DNA from: Zhihengliuella salsuginis
Lineage (GTDB): Bacteria; Actinomycetota; Actinomycetes; Actinomycetales; Micrococcaceae
NCBI RefSeq assembly: GCF_014651715.1
Contig: NZ_BMXK01000009.1
Location: 62,001 to 126,000, forward strand
Direction of reading: 5' to 3'
DNA: 64,000 nucleotides
Shown here: positions 25,003 through 34,391 of the stretch, in pieces
Numbering within the stretch: position 1 is the stretch's first letter
Layout of the letters: every line of letters begins with the position of its first letter
Made by a program: the position numbers and the translations under genes
The notes under the pieces: generated by a model
What the model was told of the DNA's origin: nothing
The model's database searches: none
Seen by the model: only the letters and a program-made list of their open reading frames with translations

Positions 25003-26190
25003 GTGACTGACGAGATGATCCACACCGCGTACTCGCCCGAATTCGACTTCCGTTCCCTCCCCAAGGTTTCGCTGCACGACCACCTCGACGGTGGACTGCG
25101 ACCTGCCACGATCATCGAGCTGGCCGCCGAGGCCGGCCACGAGCTGCCCGCCACCGACGCGGAGGAGCTGGGCCGCTGGTTCCTCGAATCCGCTGACTCC
25201 GGCTCCCTCGAGCGCTACCTCGAGACGTTCGACCACACCATCGCCGTCATGCAGACCAAGGAGGGCCTGACCCGCGTCGCCCGCGAATTCGTCGAGGACC
25301 TCGTCGCCGACGGCGTCGTCTACGGCGAAGTCCGCTGGGCGCCCGAGCAGCACCTGCGCAACGGCCTGAGCCTGGACGACGTCGTGGAGGCGGTCCAGTC
25401 CGGTATCGACGACGCCATGGAGGCGGCCGAGGCCGCCGGGACCCCGATCCAGGTCGGGCAGCTCATCACCGCGATGCGCCACGCCGACCGGGCCACCGAG
25501 ATCGCCGAGCTGGCCCTGCGCCACCGCTCGCGCGGCGCCGTCGGCTTCGACATCGCCGGTGCGGAAGACGGCTTCCCGCCCTCGCGTCACGCGGAGGCCT
25601 TCACACTGCTGGCCGAGAACATGTTCCCCACGACGATCCACGCGGGCGAGGCCGCCGGCCTCGACTCCATCCGGGAGGCCCTCGTCGTCGGCCACGCCAC
25701 CCGGCTCGGCCACGGCGTCCGCGTCGCCGAGGACATCGAGATCGAGTTCGGCGGAGTCGACGACGACGGCGAACCAGTCGACGAGTCGACCGGGCTCGTC
25801 TCCCTGGGCCCGGTGGCCAACTGGGTGCGCGACCGCGGCATCCCGCTGGAGGTCTGCCCGTCGTCCAACCTGCAGACCGGCGCCATCGCCGAGTTCGGCG
25901 ACAGCATCGACTCGCACCCGATCGACCTCCTGTACCAGACCGGCTTCAACGTCACCATCAACACCGACAACCGCCTGATGTCCGGCGTCAGCCTCTCCGA
26001 CGAGTTCGAGCTGCTCGTCGAGGCCTTCGACTACGACCTGGACGACTTCCTCGAGCTGACCCTGAACGCCGCCGAGGCGGCCTTCCTGCCGCTCGAGGAG
26101 CGCGAGGTGCTCGTCGACCACATCAACCAGGCCTACGCCGAACTGACCGCCGACGAGGACGACGCGACCGCAGAAGCCGGCACCGAGTAG
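25003..26190 (+). CDS. add: Adenosine deaminase
   Basis: Deaminates adenosine and deoxyadenosine to inosine and deoxyinosine. In the 395-aa TIM-barrel enzyme the metal and catalytic residues are visible: SLHDHLDGGL (H-x-H near residue 27), the TIHAGEAAG segment (zinc His and catalytic Glu), LGHGVR (His) and NTDNRLMSG (Asp pair). It has an acidic C-terminus (DEDDATAEAG). The start is GTG 25003, seven bases after TACACT. It complements the nearby nucleoside hydrolase and importer in purine salvage. Confidence 0.94.
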   Translation: MTDEMIHTAYSPEFDFRSLPKVSLHDHLDGGLRPATIIELAAEAGHELPATDAEELGRWFLESADSGSLERYLETFDHTIAVMQTKEGLTRVAREFVEDLVADGVVYGEVRWAPEQHLRNGLSLDDVVEAVQSGIDDAMEAAEAAGTPIQVGQLITAMRHADRATEIAELALRHRSRGAVGFDIAGAEDGFPPSRHAEAFTLLAENMFPTTIHAGEAAGLDSIREALVVGHATRLGHGVRVAEDIEIEFGGVDDDGEPVDESTGLVSLGPVANWVRDRGIPLEVCPSSNLQTGAIAEFGDSIDSHPIDLLYQTGFNVTINTDNRLMSGVSLSDEFELLVEAFDYDLDDFLELTLNAAEAAFLPLEEREVLVDHINQAYAELTADEDDATAEAGTE

Positions 26191-26201
26191 GACCGGGGAC
26201 C

Positions 26202-26966
26202 ATGCCGAACCAGGACCCCGACCTTTCGGCACGGGCCAGCCGGGTCGCCGCGGACCGCACGCCTGACGCGCTCGATGCGCGGCGTGCGGCCGCGGCGACC
26301 CGGCTTCTGCGCGTCGTCGACGCGCTGCGCACGCACTGCGCCTGGACCCGGCGGCTCACCCACGGAGCCCTCGTCGAGTACCTGGTCGAGGAGAGCTACG
26401 AGCTGGTGGAGGCCATCGAAGACGGCGAGCCCGCCGACGAGGTCCGCGGAGAGCTCGCCGACGTGCTGCTCCAGGTGGTGCTCCACTCCGCCATCGCCGA
26501 GGAGGACGGCGCGTTCGACTTCGCGGACGTCGCCGACTTCCTGAGCGAGAAGATGATCCGCCGCAACAAGCACGTCTTCGCCGCCGACGGCTCGCTCCTG
26601 GGGGAGTACCCGGAATCGATCGAGGAGATCATCGCCTCCTGGGACCAGGCCAAGCGGGCCGAGCGGCCCCGGCAGCGGGACCCGTTCGCCTCGCTGCCGC
26701 GCCACCTGCCGGCGCTGACGCTCGCCGACAAGACGCTCGGGCGGGCGGAGCGCTGGGACGCGCCCGCCGCCGTCGTGCCCCGGGTGGACCACGGCGAATC
26801 GGCCGGTGGCCCGCCGGGGAGTGTTACCCCTGCCACAGAAGCCGAACTGGGCGGCGAACTCCTGCGGATCGTCGATCTGGCTAGGAGAAACGGGTGGGAC
26901 GCGGAGCGCGCACTGCGCGGCGCCGTCGCACGCTTTACCGAGGACGTCACGCGCGCGCTAGGCTAG
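26202..26966 (+). CDS. mazG: MazG family nucleotide pyrophosphohydrolase
   Basis: House-cleaning hydrolase of NTPs or (p)ppGpp-related nucleotides. The 254-aa protein has the all-alpha MazG core with EESYELVEAIE (E-E-x-x-E) and ELADVLLQVVLHS (E-x-x-D), residues about 66-104, the Mg2+-binding set. A second partial helical segment near the C-terminus (LGGELLRIVDLARRNGWDAERALRGAVARF) resembles the end of the second MazG repeat, with the region between shortened and Pro-rich. The start is ATG 26202, eleven bases after the add stop, so it is probably cotranscribed with add. Confidence 0.88.
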   Translation: MPNQDPDLSARASRVAADRTPDALDARRAAAATRLLRVVDALRTHCAWTRRLTHGALVEYLVEESYELVEAIEDGEPADEVRGELADVLLQVVLHSAIAEEDGAFDFADVADFLSEKMIRRNKHVFAADGSLLGEYPESIEEIIASWDQAKRAERPRQRDPFASLPRHLPALTLADKTLGRAERWDAPAAVVPRVDHGESAGGPPGSVTPATEAELGGELLRIVDLARRNGWDAERALRGAVARFTEDVTRALG

Positions 26967-27018
26967 GTGACGTGGCCCACCGGTGTGCCAGTGATAAGGC
27001 CGAATACAACCTGTTTGA

Positions 27019-28311
<1,293 letters not shown>

Positions 28312-28334
28312 CAGCCGGTCCCAACGCGTAAAGT

Positions 28335-28370
28335 CTGAGGGGAGCTTCCCATGCGGGAAGCTCCCCTCAG
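28335..28370 (+). terminator. Hairpin terminator after eno
   Basis: Perfect 16-bp inverted repeat (28335-28350 with 28355-28370) and a four-base loop ATGC, 24 bases past the eno stop. No U-tract. Confidence 0.75.
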
Positions 28371-28447
28371 GCGTACCCGGTGCGGGAGCCATCCGAGGCA
28401 TAGTCGAATAGTCCCCTACTGTTGCCGAGTCCCGTCAGGAGCCCGTC

Positions 28448-29212
28448 GTGTCCAGCCGCCGCCCGAACATGCCGCGCGTCAACCGTGATGCGCAGCGTGC
28501 TGCCGAGCGCCGGGAGGCCGAGGAGCGGGCCCGCCGCGAGCAGGCGGAGGCGGGGGCCGGCGGGCGGCCCCGGAGTTCCGGCGCGGAGCGCGGCGGTGCC
28601 AAGAGGCCCGCGGGGCCGGCTCCCCGCGGCGCGACGGCCGGCAGGGCGTCGAAGAAGGAATCCGGCGCCGCTGCGGCCACCGACGGGTCCGGCCAGCCGA
28701 AGGTCATCAAACTCCCCAAATCGCAGGCCCGCCTGCGCGAGCGCGCCGCCCTCTCGGACGGTATCCGATCCGGTGGGCCGCGCACGGGCGGCAAGCGCCC
28801 CGCGGAGCGCGACGACGTCAACCCGGTGCCCGCGCGCAGCTTCTCAGGCCGCCTCATCGCCCTGGCGGTCGTGCTGGCCGCCGTGACGATCATGCTGCTG
28901 CCGACCGTGGGCGTCTATATGGACCAGCGTGGCGAGCTGCAGGAGCTGCGCGCCACCATCGCCGAGCTCGAGGAAGAGCAGGAGGGGCTGGAGTCGCTGA
29001 TCACCCGGTGGGAGGATCCGGCCTACATACGGCAGCAGGCCCGCGAGCGGATAAACTTGGTCATGCCCGGCGAACGCAAGTACATGGTGGTCGGGGAACC
29101 GGCGGCCGAGGAGTCCCCGCTGCCGGAGAACGCCAGCCCGTCCGACGTGCGCACCGACCTGCCCTGGGTCGACGCGCTCTGGGACTCCGTCAAGCGGGCG
29201 GCGACCGATTAG
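28448..29212 (+). CDS. FtsB/DivIC-like septum formation initiator protein
   Basis: A 254-aa bitopic cell-division protein. A long basic, disordered N-terminal region (about residues 1-130, Arg/Ala/Gly-rich) precedes one membrane helix (RLIALAVVLAAVTIMLLPTV, about 135-155). A coiled coil follows (QRGELQELRATIAELEEEQEGLESL, about 158-183), then WEDPAYIRQQARERINLVMPGE, the conserved DivIC end. FtsB/DivIC partners with FtsL and FtsQ at the septum. The cytoplasmic extension is longer than in E. coli FtsB but usual in actinobacteria. The start is GTG 28448 after CAGGAG. Confidence 0.88.
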   Translation: MSSRRPNMPRVNRDAQRAAERREAEERARREQAEAGAGGRPRSSGAERGGAKRPAGPAPRGATAGRASKKESGAAAATDGSGQPKVIKLPKSQARLRERAALSDGIRSGGPRTGGKRPAERDDVNPVPARSFSGRLIALAVVLAAVTIMLLPTVGVYMDQRGELQELRATIAELEEEQEGLESLITRWEDPAYIRQQARERINLVMPGERKYMVVGEPAAEESPLPENASPSDVRTDLPWVDALWDSVKRAATD

Positions 29213-29234
29213 AGAAGACCTTTGAAGGAGACCC

Positions 29235-29960
29235 GTGCCCGAGACGCCCGGAACCGGCGGCCAGCCGGCTGAACGCCACGAGACCCTCGACGCCGAGCAG
29301 CGCGTGCCCACCGAGCAGGACCTGGACACGTTGAGCCGTCAGCTGGGCCGTCCGGTGCGCGACGTCGTCGAGATCGGCGCCCGCTGCGTGTGCGGCAACC
29401 CGCTCGTCGCGACGACGGCCCCCCGCCTGAGCTCGGGCATCCCGTTCCCCACCACGTTCTACCTCTCCCACCCGGTCATCACCGCGGCCGTCTCGCGGCT
29501 CGAAGCCGCCGGCCTCATGGCGGAGATGACGGAGCGGCTCGAGAGCGACGAGGAGCTCGCCGCGGCCTACCGCGCCGCCCACGAGGACTACCTCGCCGCC
29601 CGCGACGCCATCGGCGCCCGGACCGGTGTGGGCGAGGTCCCCGAGATCGCCGGCGTGACCGCCGGCGGCATGCCGAACCGTGTGAAGTGCCTGCACGTGC
29701 TGGTCGGCCACTCGCTGTCCGCCGGCCCGGGCGCGAACCCGCTGGGCGACGAAGCCCTCGAGGGAATCGCCGAGTGGTGGACCGCGGACCGCTGCTACTG
29801 CGAGGGCGCCTGGGCGACCACGGGCGAGGCCCCGAACCGTGACCGCAGCCGTCACGTCAAGACCCAGGAGCAGCAGGACGTCGAGGCGAAGAAGCACGCC
29901 CGGGCCGAGGCGCGCCGTCGTCGTGCCGAGGACGGTTCCGGCGGCGGCGAAGCCGAGTAG
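29235..29960 (+). CDS. DUF501 domain-containing protein
   Basis: A 241-aa conserved actinobacterial protein of unknown function. The DUF501 core (about residues 35-200) contains LGRPVRDVVEIGARCVCGNPLV, GIPFPTTFYLSHP and MPNRVKCLHVLVGHSL, with several conserved Cys and His (C49, C51, the C-x-x-x-x-x-H near 155 and CYCEG near 195) that could bind metal. The C-terminus is a basic low-complexity tail. The start is GTG 29235 after AAGGAGA. It lies between the division protein and Ppx genes, an order seen widely in actinobacteria. Confidence 0.85.
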   Translation: MPETPGTGGQPAERHETLDAEQRVPTEQDLDTLSRQLGRPVRDVVEIGARCVCGNPLVATTAPRLSSGIPFPTTFYLSHPVITAAVSRLEAAGLMAEMTERLESDEELAAAYRAAHEDYLAARDAIGARTGVGEVPEIAGVTAGGMPNRVKCLHVLVGHSLSAGPGANPLGDEALEGIAEWWTADRCYCEGAWATTGEAPNRDRSRHVKTQEQQDVEAKKHARAEARRRRAEDGSGGGEAE

Positions 29961-30027
29961 ACTTCGGGCCGGACAGCATCCTCGCCGCGCGGGTCCCCGA
30001 CCCGCCGAACCGACCAGGAGGTCACCC

Positions 30028-30990
30028 ATGCGCGTCGCCGCCATCGATTGCGGAACGAACTCGATCCGCCTGCTCATCGCCGACGTCGTCCACGACAACG
30101 GAACCGTCCGCCTCGAGGACGTGGCGCGCGAGATGCGCGTGGTCCGGCTCGGGCAGGGGGTCGACGCCACGGGGCGGTTCGACGACGAGGCGCTGGAGCG
30201 GACCTTCGCGGCCCTCGACGAGTACCACGAGCTGATGACGCGGCACGAGGTTCCGGGCGCGGCCGTCCGGTTCGTCGCCACGAGCGCGACGCGCGACGCC
30301 GCGAACCGCCAGGTCTTCATCGACGGAGTACGCGAGCGGATCGGCATCGAGCCGGAAGTGGTCTCCGGCGACGAGGAGGCCGCACTGAGCTTCGCGGGGG
30401 CCGTGTCCGTCCACCCGCCGCGCGCCGGCGAGCAGGTCCTCGTCGTCGACCTCGGGGGCGGATCCACGGAGTTCGTCCTCGGGACCGGGGCCGGCGTCGC
30501 CGCCGGACGCAGCATCGACATGGGCTGCGTCCGCTTCACCGAGCGCTTCCTGCACGGGGATCCGCCCACGGCGGAGCAGATCGCCGCGGCCGAGGCCGAG
30601 GTCGCCCGCTTCCTCGACGAGGTCCAGCAGGACGTCGACCTGACGCGCGTCGACCGGCTCATCGGCGTGGCGGGAACCATCACGACCATCACCGCGCACG
30701 CCCTCGACCTGGACCAGTACGTCCCCGAGGAGATCGACGGCGCCGCCCTGCCGCTCGGCGTGGTCGCCGCGGCGGCCACCGAGCTGCTGGAACTGCCGCG
30801 GGACCGGCGCGCCGCGCTGCCGTTCATGCACCCGGGCCGCGTCGATGTCATCGGCGCCGGCGCCCTGATCTGGCGGTCCGTCGTGCGCCATGTCGGCGAC
30901 GCGACCGGCGGCCGGGTCGTCGCCGCGGCCACCAGCGAACACGATATTCTCGACGGGATCGCCCTGAGCGTGCCCGCCGTCGCCCCGTAG
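30028..30990 (+). CDS. Ppx/GppA family phosphatase
   Basis: Exopolyphosphatase / pppGpp phosphatase family, 320 aa, of the actin-like ATPase fold. The N-terminus VAAIDCGTNSIRLLIADV is the phosphate-1 loop, VDLGGGSTEFVLG (about residues 143-155) is phosphate-2, and VAGTITTITA supplies a third conserved segment. The protein is short, lacking the C-terminal HD-like domain of E. coli Ppx, as is typical of mycobacterial Ppx1/Ppx2 proteins. Whether it favours polyphosphate or pppGpp is unknown. The start is ATG 30028 after CAGGAGG; the longer open frame upstream is not supported. Confidence 0.9.
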   Translation: MRVAAIDCGTNSIRLLIADVVHDNGTVRLEDVAREMRVVRLGQGVDATGRFDDEALERTFAALDEYHELMTRHEVPGAAVRFVATSATRDAANRQVFIDGVRERIGIEPEVVSGDEEAALSFAGAVSVHPPRAGEQVLVVDLGGGSTEFVLGTGAGVAAGRSIDMGCVRFTERFLHGDPPTAEQIAAAEAEVARFLDEVQQDVDLTRVDRLIGVAGTITTITAHALDLDQYVPEEIDGAALPLGVVAAAATELLELPRDRRAALPFMHPGRVDVIGAGALIWRSVVRHVGDATGGRVVAAATSEHDILDGIALSVPAVAP

Positions 30991-31000
30991 CGGCACCGCC

Positions 31001-31017
31001 GGGCGGCACTGCCGCCC
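31001..31017 (+). terminator. Short hairpin between ppx-like and subtilase genes
   Basis: GGGCGGC-act-GCCGCCC, a 7-bp stem just after the Ppx/GppA stop. Possibly a weak terminator. Confidence 0.4.
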
Positions 31018-31037
31018 AGTACTTGTGAGGAGGATGG

Positions 31038-32540
31038 ATGGCCCAGCACGCCACCCGATCGACCCGAGGCCCGGGCCTGCGCCGCATCCTGGGGGCGTTC
31101 ACGGTCCTGACCGTCGCCGCCGGCGCGGTCCTCGCCGCCCCGGCGGCCGACGCCGCCCATCCGCGCGACAACCAGTACTGGCTCGAGGACTACGGCATCA
31201 AGGAGGCGTGGAAGGTCAGCCGCGGCGATGGTGTCAAGGTCGCCATCATCGACACCGGTGTCGACGACTCGCACCCGGACCTCCGCGACGCCGTCGTCGG
31301 CGGGACGGACTCCTCGGGGGCCGGAGCGCCCGACGGGACGGAGGCGATTGGCCCCCTGCCCGAGCACGGCACGCTCGTCGCCACGATGCTCGGCGGGCGC
31401 GGCAACAACTCCGCCGAAATCAAGCAGGCCGAAGCCGACGCGGAGAAGCAGAGGATCGCCTACGAGCGGGCCAAGAAGAAGGCCGAGGAGGAGGACGAGG
31501 AGCCTCCGGAGAAGCCCGAGCCGGTCGAGATCCCGGAGCCCGGTCCCGGCGACGAGGGGATCATCGGCGTGGCCCCCGCAGCCGACCTGCTGACGGCCTC
31601 GGTGTGGCTCGGCGCGGAGAACCCGGCCGGGGTGAGCATCGAGGAGCAGATCCCGAACGCCGTGCGCTGGGCCGTGGACCAGGGGGCGGAGGTCATCAAC
31701 CTGTCGATGGGGTCGACGAGCACGTCCTGGCCGCAGTCGTGGGACGACGCGTTCCTGTACGCGGAGAAGAACGACGTCGTGGTGGTCGCCGCCGCAGGAA
31801 ACCGCGCCGGCGGCATGACGCAGGTCGGCGCCCCGGCCACCATTCCGGGCGTCCTGACCGTGGCCGGTGTGGACCGCGAGCGGGAGGCCAGCTGGGACGC
31901 GTCGACGCAGGGCATCACGATCGGCGTGGCGGCCCCGGCCGACCCCCTCGTCGGCGGGCTGCCGGGCGGCGGCTATGCCGGATGGTCGGGTTCGTCCGGC
32001 GCCGCGCCGCTCGTCGCCGGCGTCGCCGCCCTCATCCGCTCCGCCGAGCCCGACCTCAGCGCGGGAGACGTCATCAACAGGATCCTCGCCACGGCCCAGG
32101 ACGCCGGGGAACCGGGATTCGACAACATCTACGGGTACGGCATCCTCGACGCCGAGGCCGCGCTGACCGCCGACGTCGAATCCGTCGGGACGAATCCGCT
32201 CGGCACGATCGCGGAGTGGATCAGGGTGCACCGCCGCGCGGACACCGCGCCGGAGCCGGTGCCGTCGGCCCCGGTCGACCAGGCCCCGTCCACCGTCGAG
32301 CCCATCGCCGCGCCCGACGCCGTCGCCCCTCCCGGGCGGGGCGAGGTCATGGCACCCGCGGTGCTGTTCGGCTTCGGCGCGCTCGCGCTCCTCGTGATCG
32401 TCATCGGCTCCGTCCGGCTGCACCGGACCCGTCGTCTCGCGCTGGCCGAGCGGGCCAGCGAGGGGACGATCGCCAGCAGCAAGTGGAAGGTCGCGCGGGG
32501 CCACGACCCGTTCGACGACCTGCCCGAGAAGACCGAGTGA
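31038..32540 (+). CDS. Membrane-anchored S8 (subtilisin-like, mycosin-type) serine protease
   Basis: A 500-aa secreted protease. The signal peptide is residues 1-40 (cleavage near APAADAA-H). The catalytic triad is visible: D72 in AIIDTGVDDSHPDL, H110 in PEHGTLVATM and S320 in GSSGAAPLVAG, with the oxyanion Asn at AAAGNRAGG (about 254). A C-terminal helix (about 437-460) and basic tail anchor it, as in type VII mycosins (MycP). Between H110 and the next strand is an unusual charged insert (residues 126-170: Lys/Glu helix, then Pro/Glu repeats). No ESX genes are nearby. The start is ATG 31038. Confidence 0.9.
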   Translation: MAQHATRSTRGPGLRRILGAFTVLTVAAGAVLAAPAADAAHPRDNQYWLEDYGIKEAWKVSRGDGVKVAIIDTGVDDSHPDLRDAVVGGTDSSGAGAPDGTEAIGPLPEHGTLVATMLGGRGNNSAEIKQAEADAEKQRIAYERAKKKAEEEDEEPPEKPEPVEIPEPGPGDEGIIGVAPAADLLTASVWLGAENPAGVSIEEQIPNAVRWAVDQGAEVINLSMGSTSTSWPQSWDDAFLYAEKNDVVVVAAAGNRAGGMTQVGAPATIPGVLTVAGVDREREASWDASTQGITIGVAAPADPLVGGLPGGGYAGWSGSSGAAPLVAGVAALIRSAEPDLSAGDVINRILATAQDAGEPGFDNIYGYGILDAEAALTADVESVGTNPLGTIAEWIRVHRRADTAPEPVPSAPVDQAPSTVEPIAAPDAVAPPGRGEVMAPAVLFGFGALALLVIVIGSVRLHRTRRLALAERASEGTIASSKWKVARGHDPFDDLPEKTE

Positions 32541-32559
32541 CCATCGGCGCCGACGCCAC

Positions 32560-32573
32560 GTGAACTTTTTCAC
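32560..32573. promoter_or_regulatory. Rex-type operator 1 upstream of ndh
   Basis: GTGAA-cttt-TTCAC, a perfect dyad matching the core of the Rex consensus TTGTGAA-N4-TTCACAA known from Streptomyces. Centre 23 bp from the second site. Confidence 0.65.
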
Positions 32574-32582
32574 CCAGTCCTA

Positions 32583-32596
32583 GTGAATGTTTTCAC
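32583..32596. promoter_or_regulatory. Rex-type operator 2 upstream of ndh
   Basis: GTGAA-tgtt-TTCAC followed by AA, matching the Rex consensus at all but one flanking base. Its right arm overlaps TTTCAC (32591-32596), the likely -35, 18 bp before the -10 TATGCT. Binding would block polymerase. Confidence 0.72.
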
Positions 32597-32614
32597 AAAA
32601 GCGCCGAAACGGGC

Positions 32615-32620
32615 TATGCT
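32615..32620 (+). promoter_or_regulatory. -10-like hexamer of a leaderless transcript (ndh)
   Basis: TATGCT six bases before ATG 32627, 18 bp from TTTCAC (32591-32596). Confidence 0.6.
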
Positions 32621-32626
32621 GGAGTC

Positions 32627-34096
32627 ATGCCTAACACTCACCAGCTCTCGGACCGTCCGCGTATCCTCGTCGTCGGCGGCGGCTACGTCGGCCTCTACGT
32701 CGCGAAGAACCTGCAGAAGAAGGTCAAGGCCCACGGCGGCATCGTGACCGTCGTCGACCCGCTGCCCTACATGACGTACCAGCCCTTCCTGCCGGAGGTC
32801 GCCGGCGGGCAGATCGAGCCGCGCCACGCGATCGTCTCCCACCGCACCCACCTGGGCGACGCGGAGCTCGTCACCGGCCGCGTCACGGCCGTGGACCACG
32901 CCAACCGCAAGGCCGTCGTCGTGCCGACCGAGGGCGAGCCGTTCGAGCTCGAATACCAGGACGTCGTCATGGCCGCCGGTGCCGTGACCCGCACGTTCCC
33001 GATCCCGGGCCTCGCCGAGAACGGCATCGGCCTGAAGACCATCGAGGAGGCCGTCGCCCTGCGCAACAAGGTCCTCGAGCGCGTCGAGACAGCCTCCATG
33101 CTGCCGGCCGGCCCGGCCCGCGAGCGCGCCCTGAACTTCGTCGTCGTCGGCGGCGGTTTCGCAGGCATCGAGGCCATCACCGAGATCGAGGACATGGTCC
33201 GCAAGGCCGTCTCCAAGAACGACCGCGTCGAGCAGGACGAGGTCCGGTTCAAGATGGTCGAGGCCATGGGCCGCATCATGCCCGAGGTCACCGAGGAGCA
33301 GGCCGAGTGGGTCGTCGGCCACATGCGCTCGCGCGGCATCGAGGTCCTGCTGAACACGTCGCTGGCCAAGGCCGAGGACGGCGAGCTGGAACTGACCGAC
33401 ATGAAGGACAAGTCCTCCGCCGGCAGCTTCGGCGCCGACACCCTCATCTGGACCGCAGGCGTCATGGCGAACCCGATGGTCCGCTCGACCGACTTCGTCG
33501 TCGAGCAGCGCGGGCGCCTCGTGACCGGGCAGGACCTGCGCCTGACCAACGAGGACCGTACCGAGGTCATCGAGGGCGCCTGGGCCGCCGGCGACATCTC
33601 GGCTGTCCCGGACGTGACCGGCGGCCTGCCGGACGGCACCTGCGTGCCGAACGCCCAGCACGCCGTCCGCCAGGCGAAGCTGCTCGCCAAGAACATCTAC
33701 GCGCACCGCTACGGCGTCGGCCGCATCAAGAAGTACGAGCACAAGAACCTGGGTGCGGTGGCCGGGTTCGGCGCCTGGAAGGGCGTCGCCAAGATCATGG
33801 GCATCAAGATGAAGGGCGCACCGGCCTGGGTCGCGCACCGCGGCTACCACGGCCTGGCCATGCCGACCTTCGAGCGCAAGTTCCGCGTCGTCGGCGGCTG
33901 GTTCCTCCAGCTGTTCTTCAACCGCGACACCACGCAGATCTCCGACCTGCAGGAGCCGCGCCGCGCCTTCGTCGAGGCCGCCACGCCGAAGCCGAAGCCG
34001 GAGGCGAAGAAGGACGACGCCAAGGCTGAGGCGCCGAAGTCCGAGGAGAAGGGCTCGGCGGCGAACGCCGAGGGCAAGTCCGAGGTCGCGGCCTAG
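32627..34096 (+). CDS. ndh: Type II NADH dehydrogenase (NADH:quinone oxidoreductase)
   Basis: Single-subunit, non-proton-pumping NADH dehydrogenase feeding the menaquinone pool, 489 aa. Two Rossmann motifs are present: ILVVGGGYVGLYVAKNL (FAD, about residues 10-26) and FVVVGGGFAGIEAITEI (NADH, about 168-184). It also has YMTYQPFLPEVAGGQ, the TLIWTAGV segment and WAAGDISAVPD near the FAD site. The C-terminal 45 residues form a Lys/Glu/Ala-rich tail (KPKPEAKKDDAKAEAPK) that is unusually long and charged. The promoter region carries two Rex-type operators, so expression probably follows the NADH/NAD+ ratio. A tRNA gene follows by 20 bases. Confidence 0.94.
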   Translation: MPNTHQLSDRPRILVVGGGYVGLYVAKNLQKKVKAHGGIVTVVDPLPYMTYQPFLPEVAGGQIEPRHAIVSHRTHLGDAELVTGRVTAVDHANRKAVVVPTEGEPFELEYQDVVMAAGAVTRTFPIPGLAENGIGLKTIEEAVALRNKVLERVETASMLPAGPARERALNFVVVGGGFAGIEAITEIEDMVRKAVSKNDRVEQDEVRFKMVEAMGRIMPEVTEEQAEWVVGHMRSRGIEVLLNTSLAKAEDGELELTDMKDKSSAGSFGADTLIWTAGVMANPMVRSTDFVVEQRGRLVTGQDLRLTNEDRTEVIEGAWAAGDISAVPDVTGGLPDGTCVPNAQHAVRQAKLLAKNIYAHRYGVGRIKKYEHKNLGAVAGFGAWKGVAKIMGIKMKGAPAWVAHRGYHGLAMPTFERKFRVVGGWFLQLFFNRDTTQISDLQEPRRAFVEAATPKPKPEAKKDDAKAEAPKSEEKGSAANAEGKSEVAA

Positions 34097-34116
34097 TCCG
34101 AGTAGACTGGCAGGGC

Positions 34117-34190
34117 GCCCCTATAGCCCAATTGGCAGAGGCGGGAGACTTAAAATCTCTGTGTTGTGGGTTCGAGTCCCACTGGGGGTA
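34117..34190 (+). tRNA. tRNA with anticodon UAA (tRNA-Leu by codon)
   Basis: A 74-nt cloverleaf. Acceptor stem GCCCCTA (34117-34123) pairs with TGGGGGT (34183-34189, two G-U pairs), discriminator A34190. The D arm is 34126-34142, the anticodon stem GGAGA/TCTCT, and the loop CTTAAAA with anticodon TAA at 34151-34153. The variable loop is GTGTT (34161-34165), and the T arm GTGGG-TTCGAGT-CCCAC. UAA reads the Leu codon UUA, but the five-base variable loop is class I, unlike normal class II tRNA-Leu. CCA is not encoded. A TAGACT at 34103-34108 could be its own -10. Confidence 0.85.
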
Positions 34191-34226
34191 CCCCGTCGCC
34201 GCGCTGGAAGCGCGGCGCCATGAATC

Positions 34227-34265
34227 AGCCCCGCGGCCCGGTGTCACCGGCCCGCGGGGCTTTTT
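34227..34265 (+). terminator. Intrinsic terminator after the tRNA gene
   Basis: A 10-bp stem (34227-34236 with 34252-34261) closed by an inner CCGG/CCGG pairing, followed by TTTTT (34261-34265). One of the few U-tract terminators in the window. Confidence 0.8.
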
Positions 34266-34391
34266 CGCGCCCGGGTGGCGGCCCGGCCGGGATTCGGCTC
34301 AGGGCGCAGGCCGCGGGCGGGAACTCGCGGTGCCGGCCGGGCGTTGAACCGGTAGGCTGAGAAGCACGATCAACTATTGAGGAGCACACTC

